Shown here piece by piece: positions 26,668 through 36,480 of a stretch of DNA of 64,000 nucleotides. Each line of letters begins with the position of its first letter. Within the stretch, counting starts at the first letter, position 1. The notes beneath the pieces are model-generated. The model had not been told where the DNA came from and did not search any database. It was given only the letters and a program-made list of their open reading frames with translations. A program made the translations under genes and the position numbers. Origin of the DNA: Cherax quadricarinatus (taxonomy: Eukaryota > Arthropoda > Malacostraca > Decapoda > Parastacidae); contig NC_091369.1 in NCBI RefSeq assembly GCF_038502225.1, positions 4,584,471 through 4,648,470 of the forward strand, given 5' to 3'.

Positions 26668-27182
26668 ACCAGCTGTTGTTGCTGCTGCACCAGCTGTTGT
26701 TGCTTTTGTTGCTGCTGCACCAGCTGTTGTTGCTATTGCTGCTGATGGTAGTGGTGGTGGTGCTAGTGGTGGTGGTGCTAGTGGTGGTGGTGCTAGTGGT
26801 GGTGGTGCTAGTGGTGGTGCTGGTGGTGCTGGCAGTGCTGCTTTTGTTGGTGGTGGTTCTGATGGTGGTAATGCTACTGGTAGTGCTGCTGGTGGTGTTG
26901 GCAGTGGTGGTGCTACTGGTGGTGCTGGCAGTGGTGCTACTGGTGGTGTTGGCAGTGGTGCTAGTGGTGGTGGTGCAACTGGCGGTGGTAGTGGTGCTAC
27001 TGTTGGTGGTGCTACTGGCGGAGGTGGTGGCGATGCTACTGGTGGTGGTGGTGGTGGTGGTGCTGGTGATGCTGGCAGTGATGCTAGTGGTGGTGGTGCA
27101 ACTGGTGGTGGTGCTGGTGGTAGTGCTACTGGCGGTGGTGGTGGTGATGCTGCTAGTGGTTGTGCTACTGGTAGTGCTGGAA
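26668..27182. repeat. GGT/GCT triplet-rich tract
   Basis: Imperfect trinucleotide repeat (ggt, gct, agt) of about 510 bp. A 12-bp sub-unit (ggtggtggtgct) is amplified near 26750-26815. Frames are open on both strands because the repeat is triplet-based. No splice or start evidence. Confidence 0.8.
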
Positions 27183-27299
27183 CAATAAGACAGGTAGAGT
27201 ACTAATGAGCAACAGGTGAGGGAGGCCTGGCTGGCTGGGTCAGGTATCACAAGGCGCTGCTTCTCTCAGACTATCTTCATTTGCATACTATAAGTGGGA

Positions 27300-27512
27300 T
27301 CTTGTGCTCAAGTGCTTATATAAGGTGTCAGGAGACGTCAGGTGCTTATATAATGTGTCAGAAGACGCTCGAGCGCTTATGGTGTGTCAGAAGTCGCTCA
27401 ATTGCTTATATAAGGTGTCAGGAGACATCAGGTGCTTATATAAGGTGTCAAGCGCTTATATAAGGTGTAAGAAGACGCTCAAGTGCTTATACGAGGTGTC
27501 AGGCGCTTGGGC
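27300..27512. repeat. ~30-bp repeat containing TATATAAGG
   Basis: About seven imperfect copies of a unit with gtgcttatataaggtgtcag plus gagacgtca or gaagacgctc. Confidence 0.8.
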
Positions 27513-27554
27513 GCTAGTCTCCTTATACCTGTTTCCCCTGTTCGCCGTAAGAAA

Positions 27555-27665
27555 TAGGTACTTGGGTGTTACCTGGAGGAGAGTTCGGGGTCAACGCCCT
27601 CGTGGCCCGGTTTGTGACCACGCAAACCAGCATATGAACCACAGCCCGGCTGGTCAGGTACTTAC
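27555..27665 (-). mobile_element. LINE family Y 3' tail (fragment)
   Basis: On the minus strand it carries GACCAGCCGGGCTGTGG, ACCGGGCC..GGGCGTTGACCC and CTCCAGGTAA. This matches the better copy at 29247-29590. Diverged and truncated. Confidence 0.65.
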
Positions 27666-28590
27666 TCTAGGTGTCTGTCCGGCTTCTTCTTGTTGTGGGT
27701 GGCATCCTGGGGGGAGGCGGTCACAAGGTCCTTAAATTCAGTGAACTTCACTGTGGGATATAAGATCTTTCTAACTGCAAACTCATCATTCTGGCATAAT
27801 TTTATCAGTAAAATAAACCATACGGAAGGCTGCTTGTGGTGTGTGCCAAGAGCGTCACTGTATTCTGTGTAAACCATTCGCATACTAGGTAACTGCCAGT
27901 TGCACAAGTCAGCTAGTCTGAAGGAAGAGGAGGAGGGCCCCAGGGTAGCCTACTTTGTAACTAGAGTTCACCCCAGAGGTGCAGTTCCTCACATGCTTTC
28001 AGCTGAGTGACACACCAGAATTCTGTCCTGTGTATGGGTAAGCTGTAGTTATTGAAAGTATTTGTTCTTATTCTCTTGTTAAATTACTTATGTGTGTCAT
28101 GTTTATTGTAAAGTTTATACTTAACTGTGAATAACATAGTAGGAGCTTAAGAAGAAAATTTCTGGTCTATATCTTATTTTTTTAAAGTTGTTTTGACTTT
28201 CTAAGTGACTGCTGACTTATTGATTGACTGTCTTATTGAGTGACTGTCTTATTGATGGATTGCCTTACTGATTGACTGCCGTATTGACTGCCTTACTAAG
28301 GGCTTGTCGTATTAAGAAAACGTCAGGTCCACTAGGGACTTGACACAGATATCTACTGAAGAGGGGAGTCAAGTCAAGGCTGACCTGTGTCTCCCTTCCA
28401 ATGTTTTTTGTCTAAGATCCTAGCAATTAGCGCCCTGGATACCCTCTCACAAGAACCTAACAACCCTCGGGGGCACCTATTTCCTGCTTGATAAACAGAG
28501 AAAGTAGGTGCAAAGGGACATACCTATACAGCTCACTGAGCCTGAGAAACAAACCCGTTTGGTAACGAGGCACATGAGTAAGTCAGTAAG
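27666..28590. other. Unique intron sequence
   Basis: Mixed sequence with a degenerate (attgactgtctt)-like stretch at 28215-28300 and (gagt)n at 28590-28620. No exon recognised on either strand. Confidence 0.4.
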
Positions 28591-28639
28591 AAAGTGAGTA
28601 ATTGAGTGAGTGAGTGAGTTTATTCAGGCAGAAATACTC

Positions 28640-29150
28640 AAAAGTACAATTACAATTTTTGGTTAACCTTCTCCCCGAAGAAGAAGTGAAAGTGACTCAC
28701 GTCGATAGGTTTTTGAAAAGTATACAATAGCTGGTAAAGACCTAGATAGGTTACTATAGGGAGATGGTCGCTGAGACGCAGTGGCCGCTTCAAGAAGGCC
28801 CAGATCTATGCTCGTTTCTGTCTCACAGAGAAAACCTCTATATCAATGTTGTTTATAACGGGAGGAAGAGGGGAAGAATATATGTAACAGTGAAGAGGGT
28901 AAACTAGGCCTTCGAGACGACGATCATAGGGTCGAGTTCTGTGTGAGGTAACGAGGATTTGAGGGAGGGCATCAAGGAGGGGAATGTCGCCCTTGTATAC
29001 TGGTAACGTTGGGGTGATTTCTGTCTGCGTCTGGCTTCCAGGAGGACGCGTGCTTCCAGCCTGGAAACTGGAAAAGTGGAGAAAAAGTGTATTTATTTTT
29101 TAGATGGATTTATTCGTGAATTTCCCGCTCGGTGCGATTGGCTGGAGGGA
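28640..29150. other. Unique intron sequence
   Basis: Begins with sequence resembling the dispersed gtttattcagg repeat seen at 32229 and 34744. Otherwise nothing recognised. Confidence 0.35.
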
Positions 29151-29153
29151 AAA

Positions 29154-29156
<3 letters not shown>

Positions 29157-29193
<37 letters not shown>
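29157..29193. repeat. (TG)n microsatellite at LINE 3' end
   Basis: About 18 TG dinucleotides abutting the family-X terminus at 29194. Confidence 0.9.
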
Positions 29194-29198
<5 letters not shown>

Positions 29199-29242
29199 CA
29201 CCTAGTTGAGGTTGCAGGAGTCGAGTCCTAGCTCCTGGCCCT
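29194..29242 (-). mobile_element. LINE family X 3' end (fragment)
   Basis: About 49 bp on the minus strand from GGGCCAGGAGCTAGG to the terminal TAGGTGAGTAC, followed by (AC)n. It directly abuts the 3' tail of a family-Y LINE. Confidence 0.7.
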
Positions 29243-29246
29243 CCTG

Positions 29247-29590
29247 GTGTTTACCTGGAGTTTACCTGGAGAGAGTTCCGGGGGTCAATGCCCCCGCGGC
29301 CCGGTCTGTGACCAGGCCTCCTGGTGGATCAGAGCCTGATCAACCAGGCTGTTACTGCTGGCTGCACGCAAATCAACGTACGAGCCACAGCCCGGCTGAT
29401 CAGGAACCGACTTTAGGTGCTTGTCCAGTGCCAGCTTGAAGACTGCCAGGGGTCTGTTGGTAATCCCCCTTATGTATGCTGGGAGGCAGTTGAACAGTCT
29501 CGGGCCCCTGACACTTATTGTATGGTCTCTTAACGTGCTAGTGACACCCCTGCTTTTCATTGGGGGGGATGTTGCATCGTCTGCCAAGTC
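29247..29590 (-). mobile_element. LINE family Y, C-terminal fragment and 3' tail
   Basis: The minus-strand frame at 29587-29285 encodes TLRDHTISVRGPRLFNCLPA, YIRGITNRPLAVFKLALDKH and LKSVPDQPG, the usual end of a non-LTR retrotransposon polymerase (SVRGPRLFN..LP...R, then FK..LD). The 3' tail has ACCGGGCCGCGGGGG, TTGACCCCCGGAACTCTCTC and two tandem copies of cctggagttta in + orientation. The same tail ends a SINE at 62128-62355. Only the C-terminus is present. Confidence 0.75.
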
Positions 29591-29621
29591 TTTTGCTTTC
29601 GTAGTGAGTGATTTTCGTGTG

Positions 29622-29632
29622 CAAGTGTGTGT

Positions 29633-29705
<73 letters not shown>
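29622..29705. repeat. (TG)n microsatellite
   Basis: About 38 TG dinucleotides, then GTAT repeats. Confidence 0.95.
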
Positions 29706-29711
<6 letters not shown>

Positions 29712-29844
29712 TGTATGTATGTGTGTGTGTCGCCAATGTGTACCTCTGATATCTTTTGCTGGTCTGCAGCTACTGGTCTTTAACTACTGGTTTCAGTCTT
29801 ATTTTCCTCGTCCTGGCTTCATCATTCTGGTCCTGGACCCGACT

Positions 29845-30030
29845 AGACATTAGGGGAAGAAGGGTGAAGAGCGAGGTAGGAAGACAAAGACAAGGGTATG
29901 GGGGGAAAGGTGAGGCATAGGGAAGGAAGGAAAGAAATGAGGATGTAGAAGGGAGACAAAGGGAAGGGGGGAGAGGAAAGAGGAGGCAAGGGAAGGGAAG
30001 GGAAGGGGAGGAGAGAAGGGAGAGGATCCT
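29845..30030. repeat. Purine-rich (GGAA/GGGA) tract
   Basis: Low-complexity GA-rich sequence. No gene. Confidence 0.6.
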
Positions 30031-30141
30031 CATCTGAAAGGATTACTCTCGCCTCCTCGATTCCCAGCGTGTTAATTGGATATTTGTGCGTGTTACTCTA
30101 ACGACGCCCCCATGGTGCCTCCTCCCATGATGGGGCCATCC

Positions 30142-30251
<110 letters not shown>

Positions 30252-30659
30252 CTCCCTTTTCCACACTACATTCTGTACCTCTGGTTCGCCCTCTCTGTCC
30301 CTCTCCCTGGCCATCCCTCTGCCTTCTGCGTGACTGGGATAGGCATGGGTGGGTAGGGGAAGGGTAGGTAGGAGATGGTTGGAGAGGAGAGGGGTGGGCA
30401 GGATACCCAAGGATGCCCCATCTCTGAGAAGCCGCCCTCTCACCAAACACTCATTAAGGTTTGAGTCTTGTAACCTTAAACCGTATTAAGGTATCACTTC
30501 CCAGCTGCTTATACCCTTACTGCCACGTGCCCAAGGAGGGGCAGGGGGCAGGGGAAGGGGTAAAGGGGTAATGTTCTTGCTGCTGCTGCTACTGATGTTA
30601 TTGTTAATGTTCTAAATCTATTTAAATTTATTCCAATATTCCGACTCCTATCTTGGCTG

Positions 30660-31362
30660 GAAATCCCTCTCTCTTGTTAGATATCCCTCTCTCTTGTTAG
30701 ATATCCCTCTCTCTTGTTAGATATCCCTCTCTCTTGTTAGATATCCCTCTCTCTTGTTAGATATCCCTCTCTCTTGTTAGATATCCCTCTCTCTTGTTAG
30801 ATATCCCTCTCTCTTGTTAGATATCCCTCTCTCTTGTTAGATATCCCTCTCTCTCTTGTTAGATATCCCTCTCTCTTGTTAGATATCCCTCTCTCTTGTT
30901 AGATATCCCTCTCTCTTGTTAGATATCCCTCTCTCTTGTTAGATATCCCTCTCTCTTGTTAGATATCCCTCTCTCTTGTTAGATATCACTCTCTTGTTAG
31001 ATATCACTCTCTCTTGTTAGATATCTCTCTCTCTTGTTAGATATCCCTCTCTCTTGTTAGATATCCCTCTCTCTTGTTAGATATCCCTCTCTTGTTAGAT
31101 ATCCCTCTCTCTCTTGTTAGATATCCCTCTCTCTCTTGTTAGATATCCCTCTCTCTTGTTAGATATCCCTCTCTCTTGTTAGATATCCCTCTCTCTTGTT
31201 AGATATCCCTCTCTCTTGTTAGATATCCCTCTCTCTTGTTAGATATCCCTCTCTCTTGTTAGATATCACTCTCTCTTGTTAGATATCACTCTCTCTTGTT
31301 AGATATCACTCTCTCTTGTTAGATATCCCTCTCTCTTGTTAGATATCCCTCTCTCTTGGATA
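30660..31362. repeat. 20-bp satellite (gatatccctctctcttgtta)
   Basis: About 35 copies of a 20-bp unit with GATATC. Some units gain or lose one CT step (18 or 22 bp). The left edge (ctggaaatccctctctcttgttag) looks like the original single copy. Confidence 0.95.
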
Positions 31363-31803
31363 TCCTTTTTTCTTGGATGGATTTCCTTTTGTCTTGGTTA
31401 GATATCCTCAGATATATACTATGGATATCTCCATCTTCCAGACTAAGATGGAAGTGCCTGTGTGAGACGGAGTGATGGGAGTTAGTGGAGCGCAGGAGTG
31501 AGTTGCAGGGGCGTGGGAGTGTCTTATACAGCATGTGTGTATACATACACCAACTTGTATTATACTGTTGGTCGCCTCTCCGTTACTACACCAACTGAGG
31601 ATGGGAATTCGATAGAAATTCTAGTCTACCTGACACAGGTGTCAATAATATGACTTGAGCAACACAAATAACAGGTTACTTGTATAGATACTTAAATCCC
31701 CGAATCTGTCAGCAAGTTATTCTTGGAGCAAATGCTCTAATTTTGCAAAAAAAAACAAAAAAAATCTTTAGTGTATTTTATAAATGCATGGTAAGTTCAG
31801 TCA

Positions 31804-31804
31804 A

Positions 31805-31861
<57 letters not shown>

Positions 31862-31862
31862 C
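31804..31862. repeat. (ATT)n microsatellite
   Basis: About 19 ATT triplets. Confidence 0.95.
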
Positions 31863-32228
31863 AATAGTATTAGTACTATTAACAGTATTAGTAGTAGTAG
31901 TACTTCCCTCTCTCTCTATTCTCCCTCCCTGGCTCCCTCACTTCCTGCCCTCCCTTGTTCCTACTCTCCCTTCCAATTAACCCAGGGTGCTGGTTACACC
32001 CCCCACAGGGGAACGATAGGGATGGAGAGGCTCATACGTGTCAAGTTAGTCTATTTATGGGTTGATTTAATAACTGTGCAATCCCCTCGTTACAAGTTCC
32101 CACAACAAGATACGTAAGAGAGGGCGTTGTAAGACCCTTTGTCAGGGGCGTGTACATGGTTAAGGGATAGCCCCAGGGATTTTAGGGGAGCAGGGCATGG
32201 GAACTGGGAGAGGTATCGGGAGATTTGG

Positions 32229-32360
32229 CCACTAAGTAAGTTTATTTAGGTACACATAAAGACAGTTACAGTAGTTTTTATGTATAGTAACATAGGTGTA
32301 AATTATCCACAAGGATAAAACCCCAAAAAGGGAAGACAAAGTAACTTACTTCCACTGGGG
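32229..32360 (+). mobile_element. Dispersed repeat 'gtaagtttatttaggtac' copy 1
   Basis: Starts agtaagtttatttaggtaca, continues with gtgtaaatta..tatccacaa and gacaaagtaactta, and ends cttccactggggtccttg. A second copy in the same order is at 34744-34862. The 3' end of this copy has expanded into the array at 32341-32790. No coding sequence; family not identified. Confidence 0.65.
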
Positions 32361-32790
32361 TCCTTGCTTACACTGGGGTCCTTGATTTCCACTGGGGTCC
32401 TTGACTTACTTCCACTGGGGTCTTTGACTTACTTCCACTGGGGTCCTTGCTTACACTGGGGTCCTTGATTTCCACTGGGGTTCTTGACTTACTTCCACTG
32501 GGGTCTTTGACTTACTTCCACTGGGGTCCTTGCTTACACTGGGGTCCTTGATTTCCACTGGGGTCCTTGACTTACTTCCACTGGGGTCTTTGACTTACTT
32601 CCACTGGGGTCCTTGCTTACACTGGGGTCCTTGATTTCCACTGGGGTCCTTGACTTACTTCCACTGGGGTCTTTGACTTACTTCCACTGGGGTCTCTAAC
32701 TAACTTCCACTGGGGTCTCTAACTAACTTCCACTGGGGTCTCTAACTTACTTCCACTGGGGTTTCTAACTTACTTCCACTGGGGTCCAAG
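32341..32790. repeat. Minisatellite with 83-bp higher-order unit
   Basis: Built from 18-23 bp units (cttacttccactggggtcc and shorter cttacactggggtccttg). Four units form an 83-bp block; the marker cttgcttacactgg recurs at about 32363, 32446, 32529 and 32612. Simple 21-22 bp units (tctctaactaacttccac) follow at the right end. It ends about 85 bp before the Vsx exon. Confidence 0.9.
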
Positions 32791-32876
32791 GCTTATTTAC
32801 ATTATTTCATCTATAGTCATTGACTGGTATAAAGGCGTCGGCGCCACTAATAACCTCTTTTTGCTCCTCCTTACAG

Positions 32877-33054
32877 GTGTGGTTCCAGAACCGACGCGCA
32901 AAATGGCGCAAGACGGAGAAAACATGGGGCAAGAGCACCATTATGGCGGAGTACGGGTTGTACGGTGCCATGGTGCGCCATTCCCTGCCCCTGCCGGAGA
33001 CCATCGTCAAGTCGGTGGATAGCGGGGAGGATTGCCCTGCCCCCTGGCTCCTAG
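32877..33054 (+). CDS. Vsx: Vsx exon: homeodomain C-terminus and CVC domain
   Basis: A 178-bp exon, acceptor ttacag (ends 32876), donor cta g|gtgggt at 33055. It enters in phase 0 and leaves in phase 1. It begins [12 protein letters not shown], the recognition helix with Gln at homeodomain position 50 and Asn at 51. [34 protein letters not shown] and CPAPWLL follow. The block after the homeodomain is the CVC domain, which separates Vsx1/Vsx2/CEH-10 from other paired-like factors. The first base of the terminal Gly codon is 33054 and is completed at 34210-34211, giving WLLGMHRKS as in known Vsx proteins. A duplicated donor sits 42 bp downstream (33097). The exon continues open into the intron until a stop at 33143, so intron retention would truncate the protein. 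Confidence 0.95.
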
Positions 33055-33342
33055 GTGGGTATTCCCTGCTGCCAATGACAGCAGGTGACTTGCCTGGTGG
33101 GTGTTCCCTGCTAGCCTCTGTGTGGGTTGACTCAGAAAGGTGATGCCACTCTACTAATCTGGCCAGAGTGGTATTATACCAAGTAACTGTCTTCCTAGTA
33201 AAACCACTCTTACTAGCTGCCTTCCTAGTGAAGCTAGTCTTACTAGCTGCCTTCCTAGTGAAGTACTCACTCACAATCTTATCTACTAGTGATATCACAC
33301 TACTGATACCTACAAATTCTAGCTACTGTAACATAATCAACA

Positions 33343-33421
33343 GAACTGGAGGCCTGGTCTCAGACCGGGCCGCGGGGGCGTTGACCCCCGGAACTCTCTC
33401 CAGGTAAACTCCAGGTAAACT
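33343..33421 (+). mobile_element. LINE family Y/SINE 3' tail (fragment)
   Basis: Contains ggcctggtctcagaccgg, gccgcgggggcgttgacccc, cggaactctctccaggtaa and a second ctccaggtaaac. Same tail as at 29247 (inverted) and 62290. Confidence 0.7.
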
Positions 33422-33569
33422 GCAAGCAGTGACACAGTAATTAAGGTCACGCATCATCCTCACGGTAATTAGGAAGGTCACATTAATCCTCAGTAATTAG
33501 GAGGATCACACGCATCATTCGTTTGAATAGACGTTAAAGACGTATTAGAAGTATGTTGAAACAAATATG

Positions 33570-34190
33570 AGACGTTAGTGTGAGAGGTTGAAGGTTAGTG
33601 TGAGAGGTTGAAGGTTAGTGTGAGAGGTTGAAGGTTAGTGTGAGAGATTGAAGGTTAGTGTGAGAGGTTGAAGGTTAGTGTGAGAGGTTGAAGGTTAGTG
33701 TGAGAGGTTGAAGGTTAGTGTGAGAGGTTGAAGGTTAGTGTGAGAGGTTGAAGGTTAGTGTGAGAGGTTGAAGGTTAGTGTGAGAGGTTGAAGGTTAGTG
33801 TGAGAGGTTGAAGGTTAGTGTGAGAGGTTGAAGGTTAGTGTGAGAAGTTGAAGGTTAGTGTGAGAGGTTGAAGGTTAGTGTGAGAGGTTGAAGGTTAGTG
33901 TGAGAGGTTGAAGGTTAGTGTGAGAGGTTGAAGGTTAGTGTGAGAGGTTGAAGGTTAGTTTGAGAGGTTGAAGGTTAGTGTGAGAGGTTGAAGGTTAGTG
34001 TGAGAGGTTGAAGGTTAGTGTGAGAGATTGAAGGTTAGTGTGAGAGATTTAAGGTTAGTGTGAGAGGTTGAAGGTTAGTGTGAGAGATTGAAGGTTAGTG
34101 TGAGAGGTTGAAGGTTGCTGTAATAGTTAGAGGTTAGTGTTAGAGGTTAGTGTTAGAGGTTAGTGTGAGAGGTTAGTGAGAGTATTAGTG
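33570..34190. repeat. 20-bp satellite (gaggttgaaggttagtgtga)
   Basis: About 27 near-identical 20-bp copies to about 34110, then shorter degenerate units (gttagtgttagag) to 34190. It lies in the Vsx intron immediately before the next exon. Confidence 0.95.
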
Positions 34191-34209
34191 ATGCTGGTGT
34201 TCTCAGCAG

Positions 34210-34457
34210 GTATGCACAGGAAGAGCATGGAGGCGGCACAGCAGCTGCAGGAGTCTGAGGTAGATGGCGAGAACAGCGACGGCAGAGAAGACCCACAGCG
34301 GCAGCAACAACAACAGCAGCAGACGTCGGGAGAACAGCAGGTAGATCAGCAGGAGCAACAAAAGAGGCAGCAGCAGCAGCAGGGTCACCCTGGGGACCAC
34401 CACGGGGACCCTGAATCTGGGTTCCCACGGGAGTCCCCACACTATCCTATGGATAAG
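34210..34457 (+). CDS. Vsx: Vsx exon: Gln-rich region
   Basis: A 248-bp exon, phase 1 in and phase 0 out. The acceptor is a tandem NAGNAG (ctcagcag|gt) and the donor is aag|gtgagt at 34458. The two leading bases complete Gly, followed by MHRKSMEAAQQLQESEVDGE, which matches the end of the Vsx CVC region. The rest is low complexity: QRQQQQQQQTSGEQQ, QQEQQKRQQQQQG and a His/Asp/Gly-rich stretch ending HYPMDK. PolyQ is typical of transcription-factor transactivation regions; here it may be an arthropod-specific expansion. Using the upstream AG would insert one Ala. Confidence 0.9.
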
Positions 34458-34659
34458 GTGAGTCTTTTCCCCCTCCTTTCCCCTCCTTCCCCTCTCCTCC
34501 TATATACACTACGGGTCACCTGGTGTCACTGGGTCACACCCTAGGTCAACAGGACTGACCTAACCGGTTCAAAATATACTGTAAATATTAACTATAAACC
34601 AGTGGCAGAGAAAACTGAGAAATGCTGTTTGTTACACCTTACAATGTTTGTCAAATCGA

Positions 34660-34744
34660 GAAACAAGAGAGGATTCGAACCCATGGCAAGTGGGTCTTAA
34701 AACTCACAGGCCAGTGCGTTAACCACTTGACCAGCGGGCTCTAG
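34660..34744 (-). mobile_element. tRNA-derived SINE head
   Basis: On the minus strand: box A-like TGGTCAAGTGG (34733-34723) and box B GGTTCGAATCC (34681-34671), with spacing as in a tRNA. The 3' side continues into non-tRNA sequence, so a SINE is likelier than a functional tRNA gene. Confidence 0.6.
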
Positions 34745-34862
34745 TGGTAAGTTTATTTAGGTACAGATATACATAAGTACAACTATCATACATAGTGTAA
34801 ATTAACTTGATTTATCCACAAAAACGTCAGACAAAGTGATTTATTTCCATTGGTATCCTTGA
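34744..34862 (+). mobile_element. Dispersed repeat 'gtaagtttatttaggtac' copy 2
   Basis: Same block order as at 32229: gtaagtttatttaggtac, then agtgtaaatta, tttatccacaaaaa, gacaaagtgatttattt and ccattggtatccttga. Here the tail has not expanded into a satellite. Confidence 0.65.
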
Positions 34863-34930
34863 CGAACTGGTCTGTGGGGTTTTAAGACTTGCTCGCCATG
34901 GGTTGAAACCCCACCCGTTCCGTGGTTTGT
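34863..34930 (+). mobile_element. tRNA-like SINE fragment
   Basis: Contains gttttaagacttgctcgccat and a mutated box B (gggttgaaacccc). It resembles the T-arm side of the minus-strand SINE at 34660-34744, in the opposite orientation. Confidence 0.45.
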
Positions 34931-34975
34931 CTGTAATCGTGTTATTTCGTGAGCTACAATGTTTTGTGCTTGCAG

Positions 34976-35236
34976 GAAGTGGGAGGAGGAGCAGGCACCT
35001 TCGTGGGGGTGGGCAGGCCAGATGCCTCCTCCAGCAGCCTGCACACAGGAGGGTCGTCAGGTCAGCAGGCTGCACAGAGTGCGCTGCCCGACGACCTTCG
35101 TTCGAGCAGCATCGCTGTGCTCCGTCAGAAGGCCCAGGAACACGCCGCCAGGATGAATCTCAACAACAATCTAGCGGGGCTCCACCACCCGGAGCCTCTT
35201 CTCCACCACCACCACCACCTGGGAGCACACTTCTGA
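34976..35236 (+). CDS. Vsx: Vsx last coding exon: OAR-like motif and His-rich end
   Basis: Acceptor cttgcag ends at 34975, phase 0. It encodes 86 residues ending in TGA (35234-35236). A Gly/Ser-rich start is followed by LPDDLRSSSIAVLRQKAQEH and AARMNLNN, which fits the OAR motif (RSSSIA.LR.KA.EH) near the C-terminus of paired-like homeoproteins including Vsx. It ends with LLHHHHHLGAHF. The OAR motif in frame with the upstream exons, and the correct phase, support this exon. Confidence 0.88.
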   Translation, partial: EVGGGAGTFVGVGRPDASSSSLHTGGSSGQQAAQSALPDDLRSSSIAVLRQKAQEHAARMNLNNNLAGLHHPEPLLHHHHHLGAHF

Positions 35237-36480
35237 TCCCCTACCTTCTTCTCCAACACTATCTTCACCCCACCACCCCCACCACCTCCTCCACCATTAC
35301 CTTCTTCCACCAACACCATCACTACTCCAACGCCTTTAGATTTCTCCCGCAGCACTCCACAAGCGCCAATAAAGCCTCTACCCACTCCCACCACACCACC
35401 GCTGTCACCATCACCATGACCTCCATGCACCATCACTCCCCCATTACCCCCAACATCATCCATTAGATGTGGCTGGAATTCTCTGCATTATTAAAGTATT
35501 ACATAAGGGTTAGTTTTACCTGCGCCTCGTCTACCACCATTATAGACACCTCCCCCCCCCCACCCCACCCCCGACCTACCACTGCCAACCAACCACAATC
35601 ATAGTCACCAGCCCAGCAACCTACATCTGCCACCAACAGGCTACCATCATAAGCCATCCACCACCATCACTACCACCACCACCACCACCACCACCACCAC
35701 CACAACCACCATCCACCACCATCACTACCACCTCTACAACCACAATCCACCACAACCACCATCCACCACCATCACTACCACCTCCACAACCACAATCCAC
35801 CACAACCACCATCCACCACCATCACTACCACCTCCACAACCACAATCCACCACTATCACCATCACTACCACCACCACCACAACCACCATCCACCACCACC
35901 ACAACCACCATCTACCACCACCACAGCCACCATCCACCACCACCACAACCACCATCCACCACCACAGCCACCATCCACCTCCACAACCACCATCCACCAC
36001 CACAGCCACCATCCACCGCCACCACCACCACCATCCACCACCACCACCATCCACCACCACCACTACCACTCCCACTACCACCACCACCACAACCACCATC
36101 CACCGCCACCACCACCACCATCCACCACCACCACCATCCACCACCACCACTACCACTCCCACTACCATCACCACCACAACCACCATCCACCACCACCACA
36201 ACCACCATCCACCACCATCACAGTCTTAACAACGACGCTCTGACCAAATAAGATCAATCAACTTGGCCATTTAGGAAATATCAAGATGATTCAATGTATT
36301 TTGTGGGGATTAAAGTAGTACTTTGGGCATATATAAACAACTGGGAAATAGGTGGGAGGTGCTGACACATGTTTCTTTGGTTAATGTTGGTTTCCCACAT
36401 GTTTATGTCCGTTTTTTGTAAGTTTGTCATAAGAGAAAACAGCAAATTTTAATGGTAAACTTGAATAAAACTTGGAATTT
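35237..36480 (+). other. Vsx: Probable Vsx 3' UTR
   Basis: Sequence after the stop codon. Possible poly(A) signals are AATAAA at 35368, ATTAAA at 35490 and AATAAA at 36464. The end cannot be placed from sequence alone. The region includes a large CCA-rich repeat. Confidence 0.4.
35640..36222. repeat. CCA/CAC trinucleotide-rich minisatellite
   Basis: Imperfect triplet array built from accaccatccaccacca and acaaccaccatc sub-units of 9-30 bp. Pyrimidine/A-rich with very few G. Confidence 0.9.

Larger units (their letters stand above)
33055..34209 (+). other. Vsx: Vsx intron with 20-bp satellite
   Basis: 1155 bp, gtgggt to cagcag. It holds a second donor-like copy, an ACTAGCTGCCTTCCTAGT direct repeat (33205-33260), a LINE-Y tail, and a satellite that reaches almost to the acceptor. 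Confidence 0.85.
34458..34975 (+). other. Vsx: Vsx intron composed of SINE pieces
   Basis: 518 bp from gtgagt to tgcag. It contains a minus-strand tRNA-derived SINE head, a copy of the gtaagtttatttaggtac repeat, and a plus-strand tRNA-like fragment about 60 bp from the acceptor. Confidence 0.85.

Noticed and set aside
34660..34744. Functional tRNA gene on the minus strand
   Set aside because: Boxes A and B are present but the acceptor stem and anticodon arm do not close cleanly and SINE sequence follows; called a SINE head.
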